Shown here: positions 23,819 to 31,050 of the stretch, in pieces
How positions within the stretch are numbered: position 1 is the first letter of the stretch
How the letters are laid out: each line of letters starts with the position of its first letter
DNA from: a virus
IMG/VR virus record: IMGVR_UViG_3300009094_001034
Span: 1 to 64,000 of that record
DNA length: 64,000 nt
Strand: one strand, 5' to 3'
Made by a program: the position numbers and the translations under genes
The notes under the pieces: model-generated
What the model saw: only the letters and a program-made list of their open reading frames with translations
Told to the model about the DNA's origin: nothing
Databases searched by the model: none

Positions 23819-24465
23819 ACGATGAGGGCCGTCAGATCGCAATCAAGGAGAGCCTCTTCCGATGTGCGATCACGTGGAAGCAATACGACAAGCGGACGTA
23901 CTTCGAGATCGAGAAGTCACTGCATCCGTTCATGCGTCTGACCGTCGATCACTGGGATGGTCGTAGGCGCGTGAAAGGTCGCAAGGTCGATGAGGAGAGC
24001 GACAACATCGTGATCGTCATCGGCAAAGCGCACGACATGAAGGACAACGCGAACCGAGACGCGCAGATCACGTGGTTGAAGCAAGAAGTCGGTGCTGCCG
24101 AGATGTTCGGCGAGAAGAAGCAAGTCGCTCACATGCGCGAGGTGCTGCTGTTCCTCGAAGCCAACCCCACACATGACCTGAAGGCGTATCTCGGGAAGTT
24201 CGTCGAGGAGCGCGGTCCATTCAGCGCCGCGTACGACCGCGCGAAAGAGCGCGAATACGCCGAAGAGCCGAAGCGGCGTGAGAAGAAAGCAAAGGCGCGG
24301 CACGACGTGTATGAGAAGGCGAAGAAGCGTGCCGGCGGGACGCCACTCTCGAAGCGAAAGAAACCCAAGGCCAAAGCCGGCGGAACGAAATACGCGAGCT
24401 CACGCTGGGCGGTATTCGACGCGCTGCCGGTTAGCAATGGCAATCCATCACCACCCTCTCCATGA
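23815..24465 (+). CDS. Hypothetical basic protein (216 aa)
   Basis: ATGA-coupled to the previous gene. An unrecognised N-terminal globular domain (about 1-130) and a strongly basic helical C-terminal half rich in K, R and A, probably nucleic-acid binding. It is in a tight operon with the resolvase and a coiled-coil protein, so a DNA-processing role is plausible but unproven. Confidence 0.6.
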   Translation: MNDEGRQIAIKESLFRCAITWKQYDKRTYFEIEKSLHPFMRLTVDHWDGRRRVKGRKVDEESDNIVIVIGKAHDMKDNANRDAQITWLKQEVGAAEMFGEKKQVAHMREVLLFLEANPTHDLKAYLGKFVEERGPFSAAYDRAKEREYAEEPKRREKKAKARHDVYEKAKKRAGGTPLSKRKKPKAKAGGTKYASSRWAVFDALPVSNGNPSPPSP

Positions 24466-24854
24466 ATCCACAGGCAGCGTTCCATGCATTCCAGGACGCG
24501 AAGAAAGAGCTGAAGATCGCCCGCGACGCCTACAAAGATGCGCAGGCTTCGGACACCACGCTCGCGGATCTCGCCGAGGCGAAGAAGCAAGCCGCAGCCG
24601 ACTACAAGGCCGAGAAGGAGCAGTTCGACGGCCGTCATGCGCATCTCGTCGAAACGATCGCCGAGAAGAAAGAGGCACAGGACGACGCCAGGACGCTGTT
24701 TGATGAAACCGTGGAGATGGCTGTCCGCCGCGGCGAGCAGTTATCGCTCTTCACGAGGTCGGGAAAGGAAGTCTCGATCCAACTCACGACGAAGATCACG
24801 ATTGAGCGCGATGTGAAGAAAGAGGCTGCAGAACCTGGCGGCAAAGGAGAGTGA
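24462..24854 (+). CDS. Coiled-coil protein (130 aa)
   Basis: Highly charged protein predicted to be a long coiled coil (about 1-95, KKELKIARDAYKDAQ ... EKKEAQDDARTLFDE) with a short beta C-terminus. It starts four bases before the previous gene's stop. Function unknown. Confidence 0.6.
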   Translation: MNPQAAFHAFQDAKKELKIARDAYKDAQASDTTLADLAEAKKQAAADYKAEKEQFDGRHAHLVETIAEKKEAQDDARTLFDETVEMAVRRGEQLSLFTRSGKEVSIQLTTKITIERDVKKEAAEPGGKGE

Positions 24855-25798
24855 GCTTCGCGTTTACGTGTCAGCACTGTGGAGTGACGTTCAGTAGGCG
24901 GCAGAGTGCTCCGGCGACCTGGTGCTCGCGAGAATGTCGCGGTAAGGCTACATCTCACGTCTTGTCGGCGCGTTTTAAGGGGGTTCCGAAGTCGGCTGAG
25001 CACAAGAGGAAGATTGGACTCGCACTTAAAGGGAAGAAGAAGCCATACGCCGCAAGGAACCTCGTGCACGGGTCGGGGAAAGACAATCCGTTCTTTGGGC
25101 GACATCACTCTGAGGAAACCAAAGAACGGTTGCGCGAGGCGGCCGTTAGAAACCACGGCCTATTTCGAGCTGGAGCAAGAGAGACCGCACCCGAGCGCGC
25201 ACTCTACGCTTTGCTCACGAGGCTCGGGATCGAGTTCGAGAAGCAGAAGAAAATTCCAGGAATCTCAATCCCCGATGCGATTGATGAAAAGAGACAAGTG
25301 GCGTTCTACGCGGATGGTGACTACTGGCACCAGCTGCCTGAGTATGTAGAGCGTGATCTGCGCATAAACAAGAGACTGCGAAATCGAGGATGGATCGTAC
25401 TCCGCTTCTGGGAACACGAACTCCTCGAATTCGCCGACCTTGTTGAAGAGATCATCGTCGGTACGTACCACATTCCTCCGCCACGTCGGTTTGCGTACGT
25501 GGCTGGTGCCTACAGAGCCGCCACGGAATGGGGTGTAACACAGAACATCGAGCGTGCTCGAAGCATGGCGGCTCAGCTCCTCGCAGAGGGTGACTACTTC
25601 CCCGTCACGCCCCACCTCATGACTGCGCACCTCGGCGGCATCGTTGAGGACGACGTGCTCGTGGAGCACTACATCGACATCATCGCGAATCTCTGTAGCG
25701 TCGTTGTGATGTTGAAGGGCTGGGAGCGCTCTGAGGGCGCAAGGAAAGAGCACGACGCGGCGCTCCGCCTCGGGATCAAGATCATCTACGAGACCTGA
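24851..25798 (+). CDS. Fusion of zinc ribbon, NUMOD3 repeats, Vsr-like endonuclease and DUF4406/deoxyribosyltransferase-like domain
   Basis: Four parts are visible in 315 aa. A zinc ribbon (C7, C10, C25, C29); two NUMOD3-type DNA-binding repeats (SAEHKRKIGLALKGKKKP; NPFFGRHHSEETKERLREA); a Vsr/DUF559-type nuclease (ERALYALLTRLGIEFEKQK ... DGDYWHQLP ... RNRGWIVLRFWEHEL, about 113-205); and a C-terminal DUF4406-like segment (FAYVAGAYRAATEWG ... SVVVMLKGWERSEGARKEH), a relative of nucleoside 2-deoxyribosyltransferases. It starts with GTG overlapping the previous stop. The nuclease half looks like a homing endonuclease joined to a nucleotide-metabolism gene. Confidence 0.75.
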   Translation: MSFAFTCQHCGVTFSRRQSAPATWCSRECRGKATSHVLSARFKGVPKSAEHKRKIGLALKGKKKPYAARNLVHGSGKDNPFFGRHHSEETKERLREAAVRNHGLFRAGARETAPERALYALLTRLGIEFEKQKKIPGISIPDAIDEKRQVAFYADGDYWHQLPEYVERDLRINKRLRNRGWIVLRFWEHELLEFADLVEEIIVGTYHIPPPRRFAYVAGAYRAATEWGVTQNIERARSMAAQLLAEGDYFPVTPHLMTAHLGGIVEDDVLVEHYIDIIANLCSVVVMLKGWERSEGARKEHDAALRLGIKIIYET

Positions 25799-25899
25799 CG
25801 CTTCGGCGCCTTTCGACGCGTCCTCGTCGGCCTTCTGGTCGCGGTGTATCCAGAGCCTGAGAGCGATCCCGCTCCTTCACATCCAGGAGGAACACCGAC

Positions 25900-26778
25900 A
25901 TGAAACTCCACGACCGCACGCCTGACCTGTACGAGGCGGCGCAGTTCATCACCACTCTCGCCAACACTTCCGACGCGCCTGTCCACTGGGCGCTCATCCC
26001 CGACCGGGAGACACCTGGTCTCTACCCCCGGACGCTGTTCGGGCGGCTCTCCGATCTTGGACTCGAGCTCACGTGGGCGAACCAGAAGGGCTGCGGCATC
26101 TTCGTCGCCGTCCAGGGCATGGAACTCGTGGTGAAGGACCGCAAGATTCTTCGCACATCCGAGTGCGCGCGAGAAGCCCGCGCGGTCTTCATCGACTGGG
26201 ATCAGCCGGACTTCAACCTGCGCCACGCGCTGCCCCCGTCGATGACCGTGTTGAGCGGTCGTGGCTACCACTCCTACTGGTGCCTGACCGAAGACGAACC
26301 GGTGAGCGCCGTGCCTGAGACGCTGCGTCGGCTCGCGACCTACTACGAGAGCGATCCGTCCTGCACGGATCTCGCGCGCGTGATGCGGGTGCCGGGATTC
26401 TGGCACTGCAAAGCCGATCCGATTCAGACCGTGCTCACGTTCGCGGACCCGAACATCCGCTACACGCTCGCGGCGATCGACGCCGCGCATCCCGTCGTCA
26501 CCCCCGTCCCGATCGAGCGCATCCAGCCGCGTTCCCACGGTGGAACGAACGATTGGTTCGCCGCGTGGGCGGACGAACAGGACGCATCGAGCGGTCAGCG
26601 CAACCGCACTTGCTACGCCATCGCAGCAACGGGCTTTCGTCACGGCCTCTCCCACGGAGAGGTTGAGGCGGCGGTCCGCGACTACCAACGCCGGGCGACC
26701 CGTCCGGACGATCCATTCACCCTGACCGAAGCGCGCAACGCTCTCGCGTCCGCGTCACGTCGCAACAGTCGTTCATAG
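25900..26778 (+). CDS. RepB-type archaeo-eukaryotic DNA primase
   Basis: A 292-aa primase of the RepB/AEP group, expected to lay primers for phage replication. Motif I is FIDWDQP (D99, D101), motif II LSGRGYHSYW (H124), followed by DLARVMRVPGFWHCK, a signature of these primases. The C-terminal ~70 residues (QRNRTCYAIAATGFRHGLSHGE) look like a PriCT-type helical domain. Strong Shine-Dalgarno AGGAGGAA, unlike the preceding block, and ssb follows 10 bp downstream. Confidence 0.85.
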   Translation: MKLHDRTPDLYEAAQFITTLANTSDAPVHWALIPDRETPGLYPRTLFGRLSDLGLELTWANQKGCGIFVAVQGMELVVKDRKILRTSECAREARAVFIDWDQPDFNLRHALPPSMTVLSGRGYHSYWCLTEDEPVSAVPETLRRLATYYESDPSCTDLARVMRVPGFWHCKADPIQTVLTFADPNIRYTLAAIDAAHPVVTPVPIERIQPRSHGGTNDWFAAWADEQDASSGQRNRTCYAIAATGFRHGLSHGEVEAAVRDYQRRATRPDDPFTLTEARNALASASRRNSRS

Positions 26779-26788
26779 GAGAAGACCC

Positions 26789-27178
26789 ATGTTGAATCGT
26801 GTGCAGTTGATCGGAAGACTCGGGAAAGACCCCGAGAAGAAGGCACTCCCGAGCGGTACGGCCGTCTGCAAGTTCTCGGTCGCGACCGACGAGAAGTTCA
26901 CGGATCGCAGCGGCGAGAAACAGGAACGCACCGAGTGGCACAACGTCGTCGCCTGGGGCAAGCTCGCGGACATCTGCGCCCAGTACCTGACGAAGGGCAA
27001 ACTGGTATACGTCGAAGGCTCCATCCGCACGGACACCTGGGACGATAAGGAGAGCGGCGCGAAGCGCTCGCGCACGGAGATCGTCGCGAGCGGCGTCCGC
27101 TTCCTCGACAAGGCGCCGGCGTCAGCTCGCGGCACACAGCCGGCCGCGGTGGAAGACGACGAAGAAGTCCCGTTCTAG
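26789..27178 (+). CDS. ssb: Single-stranded DNA-binding protein (second copy, with acidic tail)
   Basis: 129-aa bacterial-type SSB: OB fold from MLNRVQLIGRLGKDPE through TEWHNVVAWGKLADI and GKLVYVEGSIRT, a short linker and the DDEEVPF C-terminal tip that recruits partners. Shine-Dalgarno TAGGAGA. It is coupled to the primase and is distinct in sequence from the tailless SSB at 10079. Confidence 0.95.
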   Translation: MLNRVQLIGRLGKDPEKKALPSGTAVCKFSVATDEKFTDRSGEKQERTEWHNVVAWGKLADICAQYLTKGKLVYVEGSIRTDTWDDKESGAKRSRTEIVASGVRFLDKAPASARGTQPAAVEDDEEVPF

Positions 27179-27193
27179 CGCCCACCTGCAGTC

Positions 27194-27220
27194 CGCGGAG
27201 TTCGCGCCTCGAACTCCGCG
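27194..27220 (+). promoter_or_regulatory. Perfect 11-bp hairpin between ssb and the HNH-like gene
   Basis: CGCGGAGTTCG pairs with CGAACTCCGCG around a 5-nt loop. There is no U-run, so it is more likely an mRNA-stability or attenuation element than a terminator. Confidence 0.5.
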
Positions 27221-27243
27221 TCCACTCACGAAGGAGAAGACCA

Positions 27244-27495
27244 ATGGCGCACCGGCATCGTCGGCGCTCACGCCATCACGTCACACCACGCGCAGCTGGC
27301 GGCGGGAACAATCAGTCGAACGTCGTCCGGATCGACGACCGCCTCCACCGCTGCATCCACGAAGTCTTCGATGCGCTCCCGCCGGATCAGTACCTTCCGG
27401 TGTTCAGCCGGGAGCCCCATAAATACGCGCGGCGCCTCGTGCGTGCCCTCATCCGACACTTCGGTGTCTCCGTGGTGCGCGAGGCGCTGCAATAG
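27244..27495 (+). CDS. Small HNH-like protein (83 aa)
   Basis: Reads HHVTPRAAGGGNNQSNVVRI then HRCIHEVF, the compact H-H-x-x-P-R-x-x-G-G...N...H...H pattern of small HNH nucleases, though the zinc-holding cysteine pairs are missing. It could be a minimal or degenerate HNH protein. Shine-Dalgarno AAGGAGA; shares the transcript with primase and ssb. Confidence 0.6.
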   Translation: MAHRHRRRSRHHVTPRAAGGGNNQSNVVRIDDRLHRCIHEVFDALPPDQYLPVFSREPHKYARRLVRALIRHFGVSVVREALQ

Positions 27496-27505
27496 GAGGA
27501 ATCCG

Positions 27506-27676
27506 ATGGACGAAGCCCTCTGCCCGTCTTGCCAAGAAATCGTCGACGTGTTGAACGACGACGGAACGGATGGCTTCTGTAACGACTGCGATCGCTGCAG
27601 AGCATGTTGCGAAGCCGCTCCAGGTGAGGCGTGCGACTACTGGGTTCTGATTGAACCGCAGCCGATGTTCATCTGA
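27506..27676 (+). CDS. Cysteine-rich zinc protein (56 aa)
   Basis: 56 aa starting at an ATG with AGGAGGA. Seven cysteines (CPSC, FCNDCDRCRACC, ACDYW) indicate one or two zinc sites. Last gene before the terminator. Function unknown. Confidence 0.6.
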   Translation: MDEALCPSCQEIVDVLNDDGTDGFCNDCDRCRACCEAAPGEACDYWVLIEPQPMFI

Positions 27677-27702
27677 GGCAAGACCGTAGAACGACCTGAG
27701 AC

Positions 27703-27741
27703 GCCCCGTTTGTCCGAGTGGATGAACGGGGCCTTTCTTTG
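27703..27741 (+). terminator. Intrinsic terminator of the primase operon
   Basis: GCCCCGTT pairs with AACGGGGC and is followed by CTTTCTTTG. It separates plus-strand genes from the convergent late block. Confidence 0.75.
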
Positions 27742-27768
27742 CGTAGGACGCGCAAGAGAGGTGAAGAA

Positions 27769-28080
27769 TCAGGCGCCCGTGGCCTCCTGCTTCGGCTTCG
27801 TGAACAGGTTGTACCGCGCCTGCGAGGCCAGAGCGGCCGCAGTGAGAGCGCCCCCAACGGTGGCGGCATCCGGGAAGCCGTTGACCGCCCACGAGATGCC
27901 GAGCGGGACGAACGAGAACGCGAGGCAGAGACCCACGTTCATGAGGAACTTCACCCGGCCAGACGGCTCGACGGCGAACTGCTCCTTGAGCGCTTTGAGC
28001 GCCGTGGGAACGAAGAGGCCGAGCACGAAGCTCTGAAGGTCAGGCGAGGCGATGAGATCGGCGACGTACTGCAGGGTCAT
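27769..28080 (-). CDS. Putative holin (103 aa)
   Basis: Two transmembrane segments (about 38-60 and 72-92) separated by a short loop, a basic C-terminus and a polar N-terminus, as in class II holins. It lies next to an M15 endolysin, so it probably forms the membrane hole that releases or activates lysis. Last gene of the late block. Confidence 0.65.
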   Translation of the reverse strand: MTLQYVADLIASPDLQSFVLGLFVPTALKALKEQFAVEPSGRVKFLMNVGLCLAFSFVPLGISWAVNGFPDAATVGGALTAAALASQARYNLFTKPKQEATGA

Positions 28081-28086
28081 GACGGT

Positions 28087-28111
28087 GGAGGGAAGTACTT
28101 CGACGCTACGG
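28087..28111 (-). promoter_or_regulatory. Conserved 25-bp intergenic element (copy 1)
   Basis: Reads GGAGGGAAGTACT then TCGACGCTACGG on the plus strand. It matches a second copy at 45578-45602 at 21 of 25 positions, including an identical 12-bp core. Both precede minus-strand genes within gaps, suggesting a phage-specific promoter or regulator site. Confidence 0.5.
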
Positions 28112-28127
28112 GTCGGGATTCAGACGG

Positions 28128-28793
28128 TCAACGCTTCGGCTCGAAGTGCCGGCTGACCGCGTCATAGAACCGGGTCAGGACAACTGCGAGGCGGTCGGCA
28201 GTCAGCACGTCGCTGGGCTTCGTGTGCTCGGTGTAGATCTTCTCGCGGAGCATCACCGCCCAGGCGTCTTGAAACTCCTTCGATGGCTTCACGGCGGCTG
28301 TGACGGGATCGGAGGGAAGCGCCGGCGCCGTGAGCGGAAGATCGTACGGGCGGTCGACGTACTTCACCATCGCCGACCTGACGGCCGGCGGACCGAACTG
28401 GAAGTGGGGTCGATCGCGGAACGTGCCGCCGAAGTACTTGGGGAAGTCTCCGCCCCAGATGACGCCTGGGATGTTCAGCTTCACGATGGTCTGTCCGATG
28501 GTGTCGTACAGCGGGTCGCTGCCGAGGTACTTCGCGAAATCCTCCGTGAACACGCCGAGGTCCGCCGCACACCCGTAATTGTGAAAGCTGTAGCCGCCTT
28601 TGACATGCGTGACGATGGCTCCCGGTGCAGTACGTCCCTTCGCATAGAGCGCATCCTGCTGCGCCTTCGTGCGGAGGCCCGTCGTGAAACGCGCCCGCTT
28701 CCCGTGTTGGAAAGCGATGCGGTCCGCCTCGTCCTCGATGAAGCGGAACAGTGGACGAAGGGTCGGATGGAGCGCGGCGATGAGGTCGGCCAC
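28128..28793 (-). CDS. Endolysin, M15-type peptidoglycan peptidase (221 aa)
   Basis: N-terminal zinc peptidase of the VanY/D-Ala-D-Ala carboxypeptidase class. Recognition motif FTTGLRTKAQQDALYAKGR, zinc ligands H71 and D78 (SFHNYGCAADLGVF) and H130 (RPHFQF), with D116 in the WGGDF segment. The C-terminal ~80 residues are helical and may bind the wall. It cleaves peptide crosslinks at lysis, next to the holin. Confidence 0.88.
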   Translation of the reverse strand: MADLIAALHPTLRPLFRFIEDEADRIAFQHGKRARFTTGLRTKAQQDALYAKGRTAPGAIVTHVKGGYSFHNYGCAADLGVFTEDFAKYLGSDPLYDTIGQTIVKLNIPGVIWGGDFPKYFGGTFRDRPHFQFGPPAVRSAMVKYVDRPYDLPLTAPALPSDPVTAAVKPSKEFQDAWAVMLREKIYTEHTKPSDVLTADRLAVVLTRFYDAVSRHFEPKR

Positions 28794-28804
28794 GGGGCGA
28801 GGGG

Positions 28805-29161
28805 TTACGAGGCGGGGATGTAGCGGGGCTCCTTCAAGTCTTCGCGGATACCCTTTAACTCTTCCTTGATCTCGCGCTGCGCATCGAGGAACCGCTCTTC
28901 GCGCTTATCGGCATCAGCCTTCGTCTCGAAGACCTGGAGGTTCTGCGTCGCCTGCGCTTGCACGATTCCGCGGAGCTCAACGAGACCTTGCTCGACGTTC
29001 GACGGAAGGCCGACAGCCCAGAGCGTGAACCCCGCGACCGTGGTCACGAGGGCAACAATTCCGATGGTGACTTTGATCTTGTAGTCTATGGAGTCATTCG
29101 CCCGTGGGAGCACGTGCGTGCGACCGGGATGCGCGCCATGACCAGTTGGCGTTTCAGACAT
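28805..29161 (-). CDS. Membrane-anchored coiled-coil lysis accessory protein (118 aa)
   Basis: One transmembrane helix (about 31-51, IGIVALVTTVAGFTLWAVG) followed by a coiled-coil domain (about 65-112). This resembles XhlA or i-spanin-like proteins that sit beside endolysins. First gene of the lysis group, 11 bp before the endolysin. Confidence 0.6.
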   Translation of the reverse strand: MSETPTGHGAHPGRTHVLPRANDSIDYKIKVTIGIVALVTTVAGFTLWAVGLPSNVEQGLVELRGIVQAQATQNLQVFETKADADKREERFLDAQREIKEELKGIREDLKEPRYIPAS

Positions 29162-29206
29162 TCGGTGTGGGGTGTGCTGTTGCCCTGAACGTAGGGATGG
29201 ATCGGG

Positions 29207-31042
29207 GTGGCGGTCAATCGTGCCGACCGAACTCTGTTGGCGACGATGTGCGGTCTACTCAGCGGCCGAGCGTTAGACAGTCTCGCGTGCGAGAATCATC
29301 TCGTGGAAGCGGGATTTAGGTTCTCTTCTCTTGAGATCCACGATTTTCGTGGCATCCGACAGATGAGTCTCGCCCTGCCGATGAAGGCGCCCGTGTATCT
29401 CATCGGCGCGAACAACTCTGGAAAATCCACTGTGTTGAATGCCGTCGCGCTCGTGCTGCGCGGGGGCGGGTTCCACACGTTCACGCCGGAGCCCTTCGAC
29501 TTCTTCCACGCCCCGGACGGAACGCCAAGCGAGAAGTTCAGCATTGACCTGATTCTGGAGGCGACGGACGGAGCGCTACCGGCCGTGCAAGGTGCGGGCT
29601 CCCCGGTCGATGTGCATCGGATACGCGTGACGGGATCAACAGAGAAGGGCGGCCGGCTGACACATCGCCACGTCCTCACATCGAAAGACGCGAAGCCGAT
29701 TATGTTGTCGCCACGCACACCGTTGAAGGGCGACCTGAAGGAAAAGTACAAAGGCCAGGATGTTGGGTGGACGCAGCGGTATGCACGCCCCGACGACATC
29801 CGGAAGTGCCTTCCGGACGTGTGGCTGGTGACGCCGGAGAATCTCGAACGGTCGCTGTACCACTGGAAGACCGGGCCGCTCATGAAACTGAGTCAGCTCC
29901 TCTCCCGAAGATTCTTCGAGGTGGAGTGGGATTTCGAGCATGACGGCAAAATCAGGAAGATGCCGAAGACGATGGAGAGCGTCCATCGCTTCTTCCGCGA
30001 CGCGGTGGATGCGTTCCCGTTCTGGAAAGACGAGTTACGCCCCCAACTCGAAGACGCGCTGTCGAGGTACCTCGGTCGGCAGGCATCCGTGCAACTGCGC
30101 CCCGACATCCAGGATATCCATGACTGGCTCGCGCAGCAGTTGATGGCATCGTTCGCTGCGGACAGCGGTGGGACAGTGACGCCCCTCGAGCGCATGGGTG
30201 CCGGCTGGCAGGCGCTCGTGCGGGTGGCGGCGCTCGATGTTCTTCGAAAGTACCCGGAGGAAATCAGCGATGACGTGGTCCTGCTCTACGAAGAGCCGGA
30301 GACCTACCTTCACCCACACCTGCGTCGGCGACTGCGCGATGTGCTGGAAGACCTGGCGGGCGGTGGATGGACGGTCATTGCCGCGACGCACTCGCCGGAG
30401 TTCGTGACGTTCGGTGGGAAGCAGCAGATCCATCGTTTGTGGCGCAGCGGCGCGGATGTGATCCCCGGATCGCTCTCCACTGAGAAGGTGGAGCGCGCGG
30501 CGCAGTTCCAAGAGAAACTCGACGAGCACGGCAACCACGAGTTCCTGTTCGCGAGTAAGGCAATCTTCGTCGAGGGGAAGGATGATGCCTTTGCAATCCG
30601 AACGGGACTGCGAAAGCTGGCGACGGATCTCGACGGGAGGGGTGTCAGTATCCTCGGCGTGGGCGGGGTGAATAACCTGCCGGAGTACGCGCGGATGGCG
30701 AGCGAACTGCGCATCCCCTGGTGTGCGATCACGGACGAGGATCTGCTAGCAGATGGGACGGTGAAGCCGGGAACATCCGAGGTGCGAAAGACACTCACGA
30801 AGCGCGCGAAAGCGGGGGACCTACTCGCACAGTGGGATGGTTCGCTCGAAGCGCTCCTCTGTCGAACGGAAGGCAAAGCACACCCTGAGTGGCAGGCGGA
30901 CGAGATCGAACCACTGTCGCTCGAAGAGCTCAGGACGAAGCATCCAACGTTCGTGTCTGAGTGCACGAAAGTCCAGGTTTGGATCGACCAGACCGGGAGC
31001 ACGGTCTCACCAGGATCCAAGACTGAGCACGCATCCGAGTGA
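29207..31042 (+). CDS. OLD-family ATPase with TOPRIM nuclease domain
   Basis: Overcoming-lysogenization-defect type protein. The ABC-ATPase half has Walker A GANNSGKST (68-75), a signature-like ERMGAGWQAL and Walker B VVLLYEEPETYLHPHL; the C-terminal TOPRIM half has FVEGKDDAF and ITDEDL acids. Related proteins exclude other phages (P2 Old, Gabija GajA), but no helicase partner lies beside it. The start is uncertain: GTG 29207 is used, while GTG 29303 would begin right before the conserved FSSLEIHDFRGI. A lone plus-strand insert in the minus-strand late block, i.e. a moron. Confidence 0.88.
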   Translation: MAVNRADRTLLATMCGLLSGRALDSLACENHLVEAGFRFSSLEIHDFRGIRQMSLALPMKAPVYLIGANNSGKSTVLNAVALVLRGGGFHTFTPEPFDFFHAPDGTPSEKFSIDLILEATDGALPAVQGAGSPVDVHRIRVTGSTEKGGRLTHRHVLTSKDAKPIMLSPRTPLKGDLKEKYKGQDVGWTQRYARPDDIRKCLPDVWLVTPENLERSLYHWKTGPLMKLSQLLSRRFFEVEWDFEHDGKIRKMPKTMESVHRFFRDAVDAFPFWKDELRPQLEDALSRYLGRQASVQLRPDIQDIHDWLAQQLMASFAADSGGTVTPLERMGAGWQALVRVAALDVLRKYPEEISDDVVLLYEEPETYLHPHLRRRLRDVLEDLAGGGWTVIAATHSPEFVTFGGKQQIHRLWRSGADVIPGSLSTEKVERAAQFQEKLDEHGNHEFLFASKAIFVEGKDDAFAIRTGLRKLATDLDGRGVSILGVGGVNNLPEYARMASELRIPWCAITDEDLLADGTVKPGTSEVRKTLTKRAKAGDLLAQWDGSLEALLCRTEGKAHPEWQADEIEPLSLEELRTKHPTFVSECTKVQVWIDQTGSTVSPGSKTEHASE

Positions 31043-31050
31043 CATCTCTT

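Noticed and set aside
29296-31020. Long minus-strand ORFs opposite the OLD gene
   Set aside because: They are shadows of the OLD reading frame, with Arg/Ser/Pro-rich translation and no motifs.
29207-31042. Gabija system
   Set aside because: No UvrD-like helicase gene (GajB) is next to the OLD-like gene; its neighbours are fibre and lysis genes.
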